This document shows, piece by piece, positions 54,241 through 64,000 of a stretch of 64,000 nucleotides of DNA; position 1 is the first letter of the stretch, and every line of letters begins with the position of its first letter. Made by a program: the position numbers and the translations under genes. This stretch comes from Conchocele bisecta (Eukaryota; Mollusca; Bivalvia; Lucinida; Thyasiridae). Below the pieces are notes generated by a model. It did no database searches, was not told the origin of the DNA, and was given only the letters and a program-made list of their open reading frames with translations. Location: the NCBI GenBank assembly GCA_029237695.1, contig CM055265.1:112952773-113016772 (forward strand). Direction: 5' to 3'.

Positions 54241-55641
54241 TCATCTATATCTCGTGTTTTGTGTTGAATTACAAACTTTAATATAATCTCTTGTTTTTTT
54301 CCGGCATATTCTCTTACACCGAGCTGGCAGTCGTTAAACTACGTCATTTCCGGTCATGATGTCAGATTTTTTTTAAATATGTCATCGCATACGAAATGTC
54401 AAATAATGTCGCTATTATTCCCCAAAATTATTTCACACAGCAACAAACAACAGGGAAACGCCAACACTTCTCACTCTGCCTTATTTGAAAATTATTCATT
54501 TGAAATTACGTTACTTGGGCCGCAATCCAAAACATGACGTTACATTAGCAACTGCAACACGACCTATGAACATTATTTTCATACTTTGTCTTGGCCTAAT
54601 GGGAGACACTTGGCCAGGCTACGAGATATCAAAATTTGGTTGCCATACGATAAAGGATGACAAATTTATAAGACTTGTCAGGGTATTTTATCAACACCCC
54701 TTGTAGACGCCGTTGATAAAAACGTCGCAATTTCGACGTCATTGATCTAAAACGTGATATAAGTTTTTACCACGCGTCATAAAAACACTTCTAAAATGAA
54801 AAATAATTAGGATACATTGATAATGTTTGCGGCATATGGTTTTTACAAGATGTACAATTCAGAATACGCGAAAAAGTAAAAACTTAAAATTGTATCATTA
54901 AGCTCGGTTTTCGCACGGCGTGGCTCATATACACTTTGTGTGAAAGAAATTTTATTTTTTACAGAAATATAATTCAATGGCACATTTTGTAGACTGGCCA
55001 AATGCTATGTATTTGTAACATTGTCCCGGACCATCACAGGAAAACATGTGACTTCCGAAGCGTATGAACGGATTATATTACGGAATGTAATGGCTGTATG
55101 GACAAAACAACATGTGTGGCTATACGAATGTTTTCATAGACACGAATTACAGGACAAATTCGTCATAGAACGATTTAATATTTCCGAGTTAGATCCATCG
55201 ATTTGAGTTCTTACTACAATGATTTAGAGCGAGTGGCATTCTTCTACTTCACTATTTCATAGACCAATTTTCTTTTATTTAAAGGAACACACAGGTCTGA
55301 TATGACATGACGTTGGCAAACAATATAAAGTATATTACAACTGCTGCCTGGCAAATAGAGGACAGACGTACGGCTGGAGGGACCATGGTAACACATACAC
55401 TATACCACAGGTGACTGAAAATACATCGCATGTCAGTATCATTTTTAGTATATAAGTGTAAGGTCAGCAACGTAGTAAAACATGTGCATATTTCAAACCC
55501 TTTAAAATGACAGGAATCGGTATGTTACTATAACAAGTTCCATGGAATATGTATAAACATACAGCATCCAGCGTCACAGTGCTGTTTACCGGGTTAAAAA
55601 GTACAATGTGCATGTGATATATAGCACTAGTTTTGTCACCC

Positions 55642-56000
55642 CGTTCTCTCCAGAAAAAGTCGTCGAAATCGACGGGCCCGGAACATATTAATAATGTATA
55701 CAGATAGGAGGGTATTTCGTGGTATTGTCAGTCTCCCAGGGCATTGTCCAGACTATATCTATATTATATACGTAGATTAATATATCTAGAATGGAATGTG
55801 CACCATTCCAACTTCGTTGTGCCGAATGATTGTGAATAAATCTGCGAATTAACATGTACTGTCGATTGAGTGTCGAAAACAATTTGGCTGTCATTGTTAA
55901 AGCAAAACTCACGTGACGTGACGTCATTTCAAGTAAGAGCCAATCGGAACCCGCTTCGCTGTTCCAGGGGACCATCGATTTCGACGACTTTTTGTGGGGA
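55642..56000. mobile_element. MITE, about 355 bp, 40-bp inverted ends
   Basis: GAAAAAGTCGTCGAAATCGA (about 55654-55673) and TCGATTTCGACGACTTTTTG (55976-55995) are inverted. The match continues outward to GTTCTCTCC/GGGGAAGA and inward to GGGCCCGGAAC/GTTCCAGGGGAC. A 138-codon minus-strand frame (55688-56104) crosses the element end and is not treated as a gene. No other copy was found in the window. Confidence 0.7.
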
Positions 56001-56211
56001 AGATTATGAGGACAAATAGTGCTGTAAAACAGACACCAATTACTGTTTAACCTGCTAAATAACACTGTTATGCTGAACGATGTCTTTTTACAAATATTCA
56101 TCATGAAATGCTATGGTAAGGTAACAATTTATATGATTTTAACGGGTTTGAAAAAGGTGCGTGTTTCACAGCGTTGCTGACCTTTTTATTTATATTAGAA
56201 ACTAGATATAT

Positions 56212-56504
56212 TCACTGATTTTTTTTCTGACACCTGTGCACTATACACATCCCCACCAGCCACTCCCAATAAGTTTTAGGTGACGTACAAAATGCTTTCA
56301 TTATTACTCTTTTGGAAGGACTCACTAATGGATCTAACACAACAAATAACTGACCGTGATCTACAATGCGGCGGGGCAATTGTTGAAACTGTGCGTTTGT
56401 GTCCACTTCTGCATCAGGAATTTCTACCGTGTCCACATTGCTGTTCTCTTTATTAGAGTAGAACAGCTTGATGTATGTCTGCAGATCACATTCACCAGGT
56501 CCAC
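56212..56504 (-). CDS. Candidate terminal exon of the CARD gene
   Basis: An acceptor TTTATCTAG precedes 56504. The phase-1 frame is open for 97 codons (GPGECDLQTYIKLFYSN through DTVEIPDAEVD, FQQLPRRIVDHGQLFVVLD, SPSKRVIMKAF to YWEWLVGMCIVHRC) and ends in TGA at 56214-56212. AATAAA follows at 56190-56185, about 22 bases after the stop, fitting a 3' end, though polyadenylation signals usually lie further downstream. I do not recognise the domain. Possible internal donors (GTGAGT after codon for LDPL, or AG|GTGTCAG near the end) would make it an internal exon of a longer gene reaching the duplicated exons near 47-48 kb. Confidence 0.55.
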
Positions 56505-56574
56505 CTAGATAAATATAAATTCAACCACATGTATATGAGAAACGCCAGAAGATATGCGATATCTCAACAAAAAT

Positions 56575-56700
56575 ATTTACACAACTGACAGTTTCCGCAG
56601 ATGACGTCTACGTTGACGAAAATTCCAACGTCATTCAGGGAAACTATGTAAGATATTTTCATGAGATATCTTCTTACATACAAACTCGCTTGGCATGTCT
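56575..56700. mobile_element. CRE-like MITE, third copy
   Basis: GCAGATGACGTCTACGTTGA, CGAAAATTCCAACGTCATTC and CATGAGATATCTTCTTACAT are in the order seen at 8459-8600 and 18625-18800. Confidence 0.55.
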
Positions 56701-56704
56701 CATA

Positions 56705-57765
56705 TTTAGACTATTTTAAGTTTACTTCTTGTAATACTAGTAGTATAGAGAGTGCATAAGTGTATTACCCGAGTATAGTGACGAAAAGTGTAGTACCCGG
56801 GTATGGCGACAAACAGTAACGAGTCGGTGATAATGATGGACAGTGTATTCCCTGAGTATCGTGACGAACAGCGCAGTACTTAGCCGATAATTTGTATTAT
56901 ACGCCGGATACACAATTCCTTAGGCGAGCAGAGTAGCTCCTGATCAAACTGTTCTGACGATGGTATCCGTATAACATATTCCCCACATTTAATATTGGTA
57001 CATTATCGACACAATAGTGATAAGCCTCTCGTTTACTAATAGCTTACCAACATAATAGCATACCTATAGGTAATAGTTCCCGACTTTAATTTCTATGCGC
57101 CTTAAATAAATACTGGCATTCAACGTGTTATACCAATTTATGCCAATGTCACAGACTAATACCTGTGAAAACCCGTTTCAAGCTCTAGTGCTATACAGCA
57201 CCTAAAACAGACAAAAATTTGCACCGTACATTGGTCTAACATTGAGCATAAGCCCCGTTTTCACAGAAACTGGTAAGATGATGTGAATGAGACGGACGTC
57301 CTATCACGTCACGATCAATAACGATAACTCTCACATACCCTCTATACTCGAGTTATCACGTAATATAGCCCCATACATTTATATTGTATTTGTCTAGGGC
57401 TGCATCGGGGTTGGATACTACAAATTTACATGCTATTTCAGTATAAATATACAGTAGAAGTTCTCTAAATATAAATTGTAAACGGGTTTTACTGTAATTT
57501 ATCAGTATGATAGTGTCTGTTCATCATTGAAACGTCCACGCGCATGTCTGGGCGTGATTATGTATATACAATGTACTAGCAACAGTGGCTTCTGTTTAAA
57601 CTGGCCCCATGTGGACATCTCAAGGTGCCTCGTTTAGAGATTCCACTGTACTTTAACATTATATAGAACAAATGAAATCTTAATAGGGTCTAGGGGCATT
57701 TATGCCGATTTTGTTGTCTCATGTAAAGTCCCAGTCACAAGTAGACTGTCACACTGTCATGTATT
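56705..57765. other. Intron-like stretch, family D and E traces
   Basis: E-like AGAGTAGCTCCTGATCAAAC at about 56930; D-like pieces at 57455-57475 and 57610-57655 (CTCGTTTAGAGATTCCACTG). Tandem GTATGGCGACAAACAGTA-like pieces near 56770-56870. No exon is supported. Confidence 0.4.
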
Positions 57766-57769
57766 GCGG

Positions 57770-58370
57770 GCTATGTATTACTACGATTTTAATACGTAGT
57801 AAAATGCCAATATACGTATTAGGTACGGCTATGCACGTAATGATGATTTCCCTCGCCACGTTTGTTTTGGATAATTAACGTCGGGTTTCGATATTCGTAG
57901 CTTATACCAACTGAAACGTATTAAAACATAGTAAAACGTATTAGATACGTATATAAACGTATTTAGCCGTACCTGGAGGCGCACTACGTACTATTACGTT
58001 GTTTCTATGCTTCACTATTTGTTTAATACATATTGTTGCGTTTTATTTCTACGTTTTATTATGTTTCAGACGGTATGGCTAAGCACACTTGTGTATGTAT
58101 CTAATACTTGTTGATACGTTTTAATACGTTTTAACTACGTTGTAATGCGTTTCAGTAGGTATATGCTACGTAGCCGTATCTAATACGCTTTACCACGTTT
58201 TAATACGTATAGTACTACGTTTTTGGGTTGGCTTGTCAATTTAATTGTAAACATGTCCAAAACAATCGTCGCTGAAGCAATCATCATTAAGTATATAGCC
58301 GTATCTAATACGTTTTATTACGTTTTAATATGTATATTACTACGTTTTACGTTTTGATTTGGCTTTGTCA
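57770..58370. mobile_element. TACG-rich inverted-repeat element
   Basis: CACGTATTAAAACG-type words on both strands fill the segment. The left block ACGATTTTAATACGTAGTAA ... TATTAGGTACGGCTATG (57780-57832) is the inverse of the right block ATAGCCGTATCTAATACGTT ... TATATTACTACG (58300-58348). TACGTTTTAATACGT-like words recur at least eight times between. It has high CpG for an otherwise CpG-poor region. Confidence 0.55.
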
Positions 58371-58729
58371 TTGCGGCCGCGTTTGTTTCCGATTTTCCGA
58401 CCTCTTAGTAATCATTTTACACTACCTAGCAATCCCTAGTAAAAACGTACTGAATCATAGCGAAACGTGGCAGTCACTTTGTAAAACCTACTAATCCCTA
58501 GTGAAATCGTGACAATGAGCCACTTTGGTACCCGGCATGTCACATGTCAGACGGAGCGATACGTAGTCAAACCTTGCAAGACGTAGTGGTATGCTACTAG
58601 ACTTTGAGCCAACAATAACCTCCCCTCCCCACGGGGGATTTTTGGTGAGGTATGATTATCGGATTCAGTAACCTATTGTCTATCAATTCTGGATGTCTGC
58701 GCTAAAAAAGCTGCTGGGTGAACAAATGG

Positions 58730-59240
58730 CGGCCATTTCCCAAGATGGTCGCCATCATTAGTTTATTATTTTAATGAAGACTGTTAACTTTCAGTCTGAT
58801 CAATATTAAATGGACAAACTGCTATAATTCAGTCACAGTTTGAATGTAAAATGATTTAGAATACATAATGCATTTAATTAAATCAGCAAATGGCAATACA
58901 ATTCAAAATGGCTGCCGAAATAGGCTGTTTTGCAACATTGTTTCTGCGAATCGTGTGCTGTTACGAACGATTACAGACAGTCATAAGATGAAACACATGT
59001 ACATTGCTTTCCCTCACAAATAAATCTAAAATACAGGAGATAGCGATACAATATTCTTCCACATTTGTCAAAAATGGCCGCAAAATGTTCCTGTTTTTCC
59101 TTATTCTTTACTCTTTCAACAGCATTTCATATACAATATTGCATGTATCCATACCATAATAATTTAATCACTTGATAATAGATACATATCCGATTATATA
59201 ATGCCATAATTATATTCTCAAAATGGAAGCCAAAATAACT
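58730..59240 (+). repeat. Dispersed CAAAATGGC.GCC motif, about 150-180 bp spacing
   Basis: CAAATGGCGGCC (58733), CAAGATGGTCGCC (58741), CAAAATGGCTGCC (58914), AAAAATGGCCGC (59070) and AAAATGGAAGCC (59219) punctuate an AT-rich stretch. They resemble the CAAGATGGCCGCC modules of the TAGCTCAC element, so this may be an old tandem-repeat copy. Confidence 0.35.
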
Positions 59241-59244
59241 AGGT

Positions 59245-60105
59245 GTTCAATAATAGTGATGATACAGCTGCAGTTTTCAGTAATGAAACAACATTGACAT
59301 TGCTATGCATAGAGTGCGCTATTCTGTTTATTTTCAATGACAAATATGCATGGATTTCAATCATTTCGAGTATTGAAGAAATATTTCGAGTATTGAAGTA
59401 ATATTTCAAAGTGTTTCCAAAATGTATTGACTGTTGACAATGAATACAATGTAAGTATTGAGCTGTCTAGTTAATGTGATTGGTAGCAAGCACACTTCTC
59501 CGAATTAGGCAAGCATGGTGATCATTTGCCAAGGCAGTATGTAGGATGGTACAATGAATGATATATGGCATGTGTATGCTTATTCCAAGTAGAACTGGCT
59601 TTCTCCAACAGTAAGAATCCCACGTATGTCTTCACATGTGCCAATAATTTAAAGTAACCATTGTTCGTGAGTCGCAAACATTGGAAAATACTAATAGATA
59701 CAACTCATGGTAACAATATATAAAATATATAATTCATGCAGTCACTGGTGTATTCAGTTCTATATTAAACAGTACATGTGTTGTATCTATTTTTCGAATT
59801 AAACATTATTGAAACCAATATACTTAATACAAAACTGATTAATGCACATTGTCACAATGACTGTCAGTTTCAGGATGACCATCACCATGGTCGACTTTGC
59901 AATTAGGATATTGGTGTATCTATATATGCAGCTGCAATTTGTTAAACTAGTTGATAATACCTTTACCCCGATGATATTACAATCTTATCTTGTGCTGACA
60001 CCAACATGTGCTAACCCATAGAATATACTTTATTACATGTCTCTGGTTGTTTTAATAATGGAAAGTGTCCATCAGGAATGTACAGTATTTTAAAGACGAC
60101 CTTAT
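59245..60105. other. No gene or repeat recognised
   Basis: Inferred intron sequence of the CARD gene. A short duplication TTTCGAGTATTGAAG(A/T)AATA (about 59366-59405) is the only feature. Confidence 0.4.
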
Positions 60106-60111
60106 ATATTG

Positions 60112-60370
60112 TTACGTTTGTTTGTTTGTTTATTTGTTTGTTTGTTTGTGTGTTGGCGTTTAATGGCCTATCAACAGCTAAGGTCATGTAAGGCCCGGTT
60201 CAAGGGTTTAATGCTATTTTCCATATAGTACCTGTACAAGTACATGTACATGGTCAAGTACATGTACAAATGGGGGGAAAATCCCAAAATCAGAACTGAA
60301 TATTTACAATAAAAAAAATATTCAGCCCTGAAATCAGAATAATCCTGATCTGACGTCAGGTCCTCGCCAC
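60112..60370 (+). mobile_element. SINE-like dispersed repeat with (GTTT)n
   Basis: A GTTT run (60115-60150) leads into GGCGTTTAATGGCCTATCAA, CAGCTAAGGTCATGTAAGGC and AATCCCAAAATCAGAACTGA, matching 11760-11910 in order. The right end TCCTCGCCACACC parallels CCATGCCACACC at 11894. Confidence 0.55.
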
Positions 60371-60374
60371 ACCA

Positions 60375-61980
60375 GAATCACAGGTCAGATGTGCAAATGG
60401 TAAATAATTAAAGTGTTTTAGGTCATTATAATAGCATTTCCTGTTGTCAAATAGAGACATATTTATCCCGAGGAGACCAAAGAGCCAGGAAAATACACAA
60501 CCTGTGGAACAATGAGTTACAACGTGCCTTCCGCAAACCTGATTCTGACCGTTTGAATGGCATGTAGACAGTAGTTCAACTGCATAGTAAATCCAAATGT
60601 AATGTGTCCATATAGAGGCTGTGTGATATTGTTTAGATGCCATTTTGATACATTGGATACTACGTTGTGTGGATACATTTATCATTTTGGGGGATTTAAA
60701 CGCACAGTGATGCTCATATGAGTGTGTTTGGCAACACACAGTGACATGGTAACACATGAGCTTGTTAAATATAAATAATTTGACTGCTGTAAATTGATAA
60801 ATTCGGAGATTTGGTGAATCATGGGCACATCCTTTGTGCAATAGTATTCTCTTATTTATGTATTAGATTCCATCCGGATCTTTGGAATAACAGTACCACT
60901 AACTATGGTATCGTGTTGTATGTTGTAGCTATATGTATGCATGTCAGATGTGCATGCTTTTAAAACTAGACTAGATTGATTTTTGAATACCCCAGAATGG
61001 CTCTGTCAGACTACATACATACTAGATGTAATATACCAATATATAATAAATTGTATGAATTGTAGATGCATTTATGGCCATCAGTTATATAAGTATATAC
61101 ATGAACTTGGAAGTTATTAATACTTTTACACACATTTGTCACATATTCAGTTTAGCGCAGTATGAAATGCAAAGAACTACATTTAAGCGATGTTCTCGTA
61201 TATGTGAAATATGTAATGATGATGTTATTCGAATGCTATAGCGGTATATGCGAATCTGAACTATTACAAGTTGATTATATACCTACATCATTTTGAGTTT
61301 TGTTGAAATTGAACCAATTAGGAATACTGAATGCGTACATAACAGCTATATAAATACAGTAGGTATATTTGCAGAGCAAATGCATGCCTTTAGAACGATC
61401 ACGTACATGTTATATCAACCTTACAGGTTATCAAATTTTACTATTGAAAGACACTGGTTAAATATCAACCAATGCCTCACTTTAAGAAAACAATATTGTA
61501 ATATGTGCCTCTCGAACGCACCAATTGAGAAACTGGGGCTTAATACGTGTTTGTAAACGTACACACTTATATGTGTATCCTTCCAACGTTATTTAGAGTA
61601 GGCTCCGACAGCTTACGTCGTGTGATGTCGATGTTTGCTGTACATGAACAGTATACTTGGAGTGTATGTTTAGTTGATATTATTATGTCTGTTCCGGCAT
61701 CAATGTATTATATGATTATAATCACGTTGCGCACTCATTAACGCTTGATACGGACATGCACAGTTCGATATGTAGCTCTCCGCGTGAAGGAAATAAATAA
61801 TATATATTCATCTATCAATGTATCTATCTTTCGGTCGTCGAATATGCATATGTTTAATCTAATGAAAGTTTCCAAATGGTAATCAAATCATGTACCGGAT
61901 AACCAACACGACACCAGTCTGACTGCTAAAATACGAAGAGTGAGGACTCAACGATGAGTATGGGGAGTTACATTCTGGCT
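60375..61980. other. No gene or repeat recognised
   Basis: A 161-codon minus-strand frame (60356-60841) exists but starts in the SINE-like repeat, lacks an ATG context and shows no domain. The rest is AT-rich intron-like sequence. Confidence 0.35.
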
Positions 61981-61984
61981 TGCG

Positions 61985-62220
61985 AATCACATTTTGGTCG
62001 TGTTCTATGCATGTTAAGTTTAACGAAAATATTCAAACGGGTAATCAAGTTATGGACAGGGCTGGAAATCAATCAAGGTGTAGATCTATACTCACCAATT
62101 CACTAAAGCGAGAGATGCCATGCTTGCGCACGACACCCGTTAGGGTCGTGGTATATGCATGCGTTTCATGAACATATTCAAAAGGGTTTTTGGACTATGT
62201 TCTGCTTAAGTAAAATGTCT
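61985..62220 (-). repeat. Old copy of the array 1 unit, inverted
   Basis: TGTTCTATGCATGTTAAGTT, AACGAAAATATTCAAACGGG, CATGCTTGCGCACGACACCC, AGGGTCGTGGTATATGCATG and CATGAACATATTCAAAAGGG are the reverse-complement blocks of the 160-bp unit at 4257-4900, heavily diverged. At the end TGTCTGCGGCGCC matches the CGCCGCAGACA beside the 4.2-kb hairpin. Confidence 0.7.
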
Positions 62221-62335
62221 GCGGCGCCGGAACGACGTCCCTTCCATAATTACATACAGATACTAGTTTTGTGGTTACCTTTTTTATACTGGACATCAAA
62301 CATGGCGGTAAATACCATGCAGTTGTTTGTTTGAC

Positions 62336-62371
62336 CTGTCTCAGCTAATTGAGGACATTCTGTATTGTCAT
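62336..62371 (-). CDS. 36-bp micro-exon of the CARD gene
   Basis: On the minus strand GTGTTTATTTTGTAG precedes 62371 (a strong pyrimidine tract and acceptor) and GACAG|GTCAAA follows 62336. The 36 bp read (G)AT GAC AAT ACA GAA TGT ... ACA G, giving DDNTECPQLAETG across both junctions, phase 1 in and out. It fits in frame between the CARD exon and the 56-kb exon. Short length means chance cannot be excluded. Confidence 0.45.
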
Positions 62372-62379
62372 CTACAAAA

Positions 62380-63075
62380 TAAACACAGGTGCATGAGATC
62401 ATCGTAGCATAGTTTGTTATCATACCCTAAGAAGGAACAGTGTGTCACATAATTATACATTGAATAAATGCATGATGATACGTTGATAAAAATAAAAACA
62501 AATCCGGGGGAACCAATATTACAAGTTGTTTACTGTTTACTCATACTATACATTTAGTACGATTGGTCGTGGACACACTGGGATGTGTAGGTAACCGTGT
62601 ATCCACAAAGGTAGCAGGGCCGAGGTGGAATGAAATGCATAGTACAATGTATGCCAATATTTGTTTCTACCAAATACCAAGAAATTCTGTGAAAAAAAAG
62701 AAACATCAGGTTTTCTTTTTTTCTGATGGACAGGACTGGTGGACCAATGCACATGTAGGTATTTATGAGAATTCCATTTTCTATTGATTTAGATAAAAAT
62801 AAGTAGCATACATGTACCGTCATTAAACGTATAACATCCCGTCTCTGCAGACATGTTCCTTGGGCAATGGCTGGACTGACAAAGGAACATTGCAGTGCAC
62901 TTTATTATGAAAGAAAATATGCATAAATGCATGGGAAGACTGTTGCTGGTGAAAGTGGATGAGGGTATAGAATGAAATTTGAACATGTCATACAATCGTA
63001 TGAAGCCCCAGGTCAATCGGACCTTTCAGGGGCATGAACTACTCAACGCAAATAATCGGCCACATATAGTGTATA
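62380..63075. other. Intron between CARD exon and micro-exon
   Basis: The stretch from the micro-exon acceptor to the CARD donor. Short frames on both strands have no recognised domain, and no repeat family is evident. Confidence 0.4.
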
Positions 63076-63079
63076 TTAC

Positions 63080-63352
63080 CTGCTACTTTAGTCATCAATT
63101 CCACCAGATGATCATACTCGTTTATTTCTAATGCATCCACCAAGCACTGAATAGCGGATTCTCCGGTTCTAAGAACCAGCTTCAATAAAGCAACAGCCAT
63201 GTCCTGTCTTGACCTCAGGTTAGTAACTTCGTCAAAACTTTTGTCATTGAAAATACATCTCTCCAAAAAGGTTTTTCGGAAAACCCTTGGTTCTATTTCA
63301 TCAATTAGTTTTCTGTAGTTGGCCACAAGGTTTCTCCTTAGGACAGAGGGCC
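63080..63352 (-). CDS. CARD (death-fold) domain exon
   Basis: The acceptor TTTTCTTATTCAG precedes 63352 and GCAG|GTAATA follows 63080. The 273-bp phase-1 exon encodes one complete six-helix domain: VLRRNLVANYRKLIDEI (helix 1), RVFRKTFLERCIF, SFDEVTNLRSRQDMAVALLKLV (helices 3-4), RTGESAIQCLVDAL (helix 5) and EYDHLVELMTKV (helix 6). The pattern LLxLVxxxGxxAxxxxVxAL...HLVELM is typical of CARD domains in cytosolic immune and apoptotic adaptors, which assemble by CARD-CARD contact. No caspase, NACHT or helicase domain accompanies it in the window. A single-exon CARD flanked by phase-1 introns is an easily shuffled module. A different death-fold subclass (DED or Death) is the main alternative. Confidence 0.75.
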
Positions 63353-63689
63353 CTGAATAAGAAAATAAGAATTAGAACTGTGCCCTGCAGGCACCACTGA
63401 CAACCAACGAAAGTGATGGTTTAGCAGCACTGGTTGGCATAGACATCAACAGATCATTTTGCCAGTAAGGTCATACATGTATCCGACACAGAGATGTACG
63501 AGGTAAGTACTACAACATCATTATGTCCAAATCTTCTGCATCGGAACTGTGTGAGTGACAGTGTTTTCCAAAATGGACTATACAAATGTACATAACTACA
63601 TGATCACGATGTGTATAAAATAGAGTTATAGATGCCAAGGTATCATACACCTGGATACCCTACATTGGTTTATTTTCATACTAATGGAC

Positions 63690-63842
63690 TATTCCATTAA
63701 TGACGAAATCTGGATTTTTTTAGAGGTGATTAATAGTGACAAATGCTGCAGATTCTGATGAGACGGTTCGGAAGGAGCCGGCTCATCTGTATATACAGTG
63801 TTTACAGACTTTCTTGTTTGTAGGGTTGAAAGGGTTTAGCAG
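63690..63842. repeat. piggyBac-like MITE, partial
   Basis: The hairpin GATGAGACGGTTCGGAAGGA with GCCGGCTCATC (about 63757-63789) and the terminus GGGTTGAAAGGGTTTA (63824-63839) match the element at 16295-16539. The left terminus is not found, and the TTAA is changed to TTTA. Confidence 0.5.
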
Positions 63843-63949
63843 AAAGAGTTGAAATTAACAAGGGTATCGTTGCCACTAAGCTAATTCCATGGATGGCAGC
63901 CTTGATAATTACAAAATAAACACACGCACATACGTACGTACGGACTTAC

Positions 63950-64000
63950 CTACGCCTGCACAACGTACTGGACTAACGCTATATGCACTCTTGGCTATCG
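63950..64000 (-). CDS. Possible exon upstream of the CARD exon (cut by window)
   Basis: On the minus strand the sequence from the window edge is open for 16 codons (IAKSAYSVSPVRCAGV) and ends in GTAG|GTAAGT, an excellent donor at 63949-63944. Its phase-1 end fits the CARD exon acceptor (G + GG gives Gly). The rest of the exon lies outside the window, and no ATG is visible, so it may be coding or 5' UTR. Confidence 0.35.

Noticed and set aside
55688..56104. 138-codon minus-strand frame
   Set aside because: It crosses the terminal inverted repeat of a MITE, and its composition shows no recognised domain.
57168..57210. 39-bp micro-exon candidate with a strong TTTTAG acceptor and GTATTA donor (minus strand)
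   Set aside because: The phase-1 frame that would fit the CARD gene hits TAG at the third codon.
60356..60841. 161-codon minus-strand frame
   Set aside because: It has no ATG in good context, no domain, and its 3' end is translated from the SINE-like repeat. A frame of this length can occur by chance in 64 kb of AT-rich DNA.

Overview
The window is metazoan nuclear DNA: AT-rich, intron-rich and saturated with short DNA transposons. A potassium-channel exon, a CARD exon and a dispersed repeat that I associate with mollusc genomes point to a marine invertebrate, most likely a bivalve. That placement is inference; no taxon-specific gene was seen. There are no bacterial operons, CRISPR arrays or phage genes. 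Two runs of exactly 500 N (7424-7923 and 46204-46703) look like placeholder assembly gaps of unknown true size.

Genes. Coding DNA is sparse and exonic. (1) 15216-16043, minus strand, is the first coding exon of an SK-type (KCNN) calcium-activated potassium channel. It ends at a phase-0 donor just after transmembrane segment S1. No later exon was recognised between 1 and 15215, so the first intron appears to exceed 15 kb. (2) On the minus strand from 64000 down to 56212 is a CARD gene: a possible upstream exon (63950-64000), a CARD exon (63080-63352), a 36-bp micro-exon (62336-62371) and a candidate terminal exon with stop and AATAAA (56212-56504). Every junction is phase 1. (3) Further left on the same strand is a 165-bp phase-1 exon present twice, 1023 bp apart (46949-47113 and 47972-48136), next to the second gap, with a possible ATG exon at 51844-51943. 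Whether (2) and (3) are one gene or two is open. A candidate 5' exon on the plus strand lies at 26639-26665.

Repeats fill the rest. Left end (1-7423): a 160-bp tandem array bracketed by inverted ends, then a TAGCTCAC-type element (3396-4193, resuming at 7106) split by a 2.9-kb element that carries two different tandem arrays. Middle: two decayed non-LTR retrotransposons of one clade (27255-31450 and 34040-38040). The second is interrupted by a 620-bp foldback element built from a 15-bp minisatellite, with a 6-bp target-site duplication. Throughout: palindromic MITE families, labelled here PalA (TTTCACTAAACTTCGTACG ends, 8 copies), PalB (GTAGGTTAGTGCCGTGAATG), PalC (GACCACTCATTTGAACCGTC), D (CAGTGGAACCTCTCTAA ends, TA sites, pogo/Tigger-like), E (CTGATCAG/TGGAGAAATGGGGCTTATG), F (GCCTGCGCTAATCTTG ends), G, H, O, P and CRE-like. 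Single elements with a piggyBac-like (TTAA) and a Harbinger-like (TTA) signature are also present. Right part (46.7-52 kb): two recent direct duplications, of 482 bp (spaced 1023 bp) and of 1423 bp in tandem.

The exons appear independent of one another; nothing here is an operon or gene system in the prokaryotic sense. The main interest is the CARD locus, the nested-insertion chronology, the foldback element and an E-box-packed inverted-repeat element inside or beside the SK intron.
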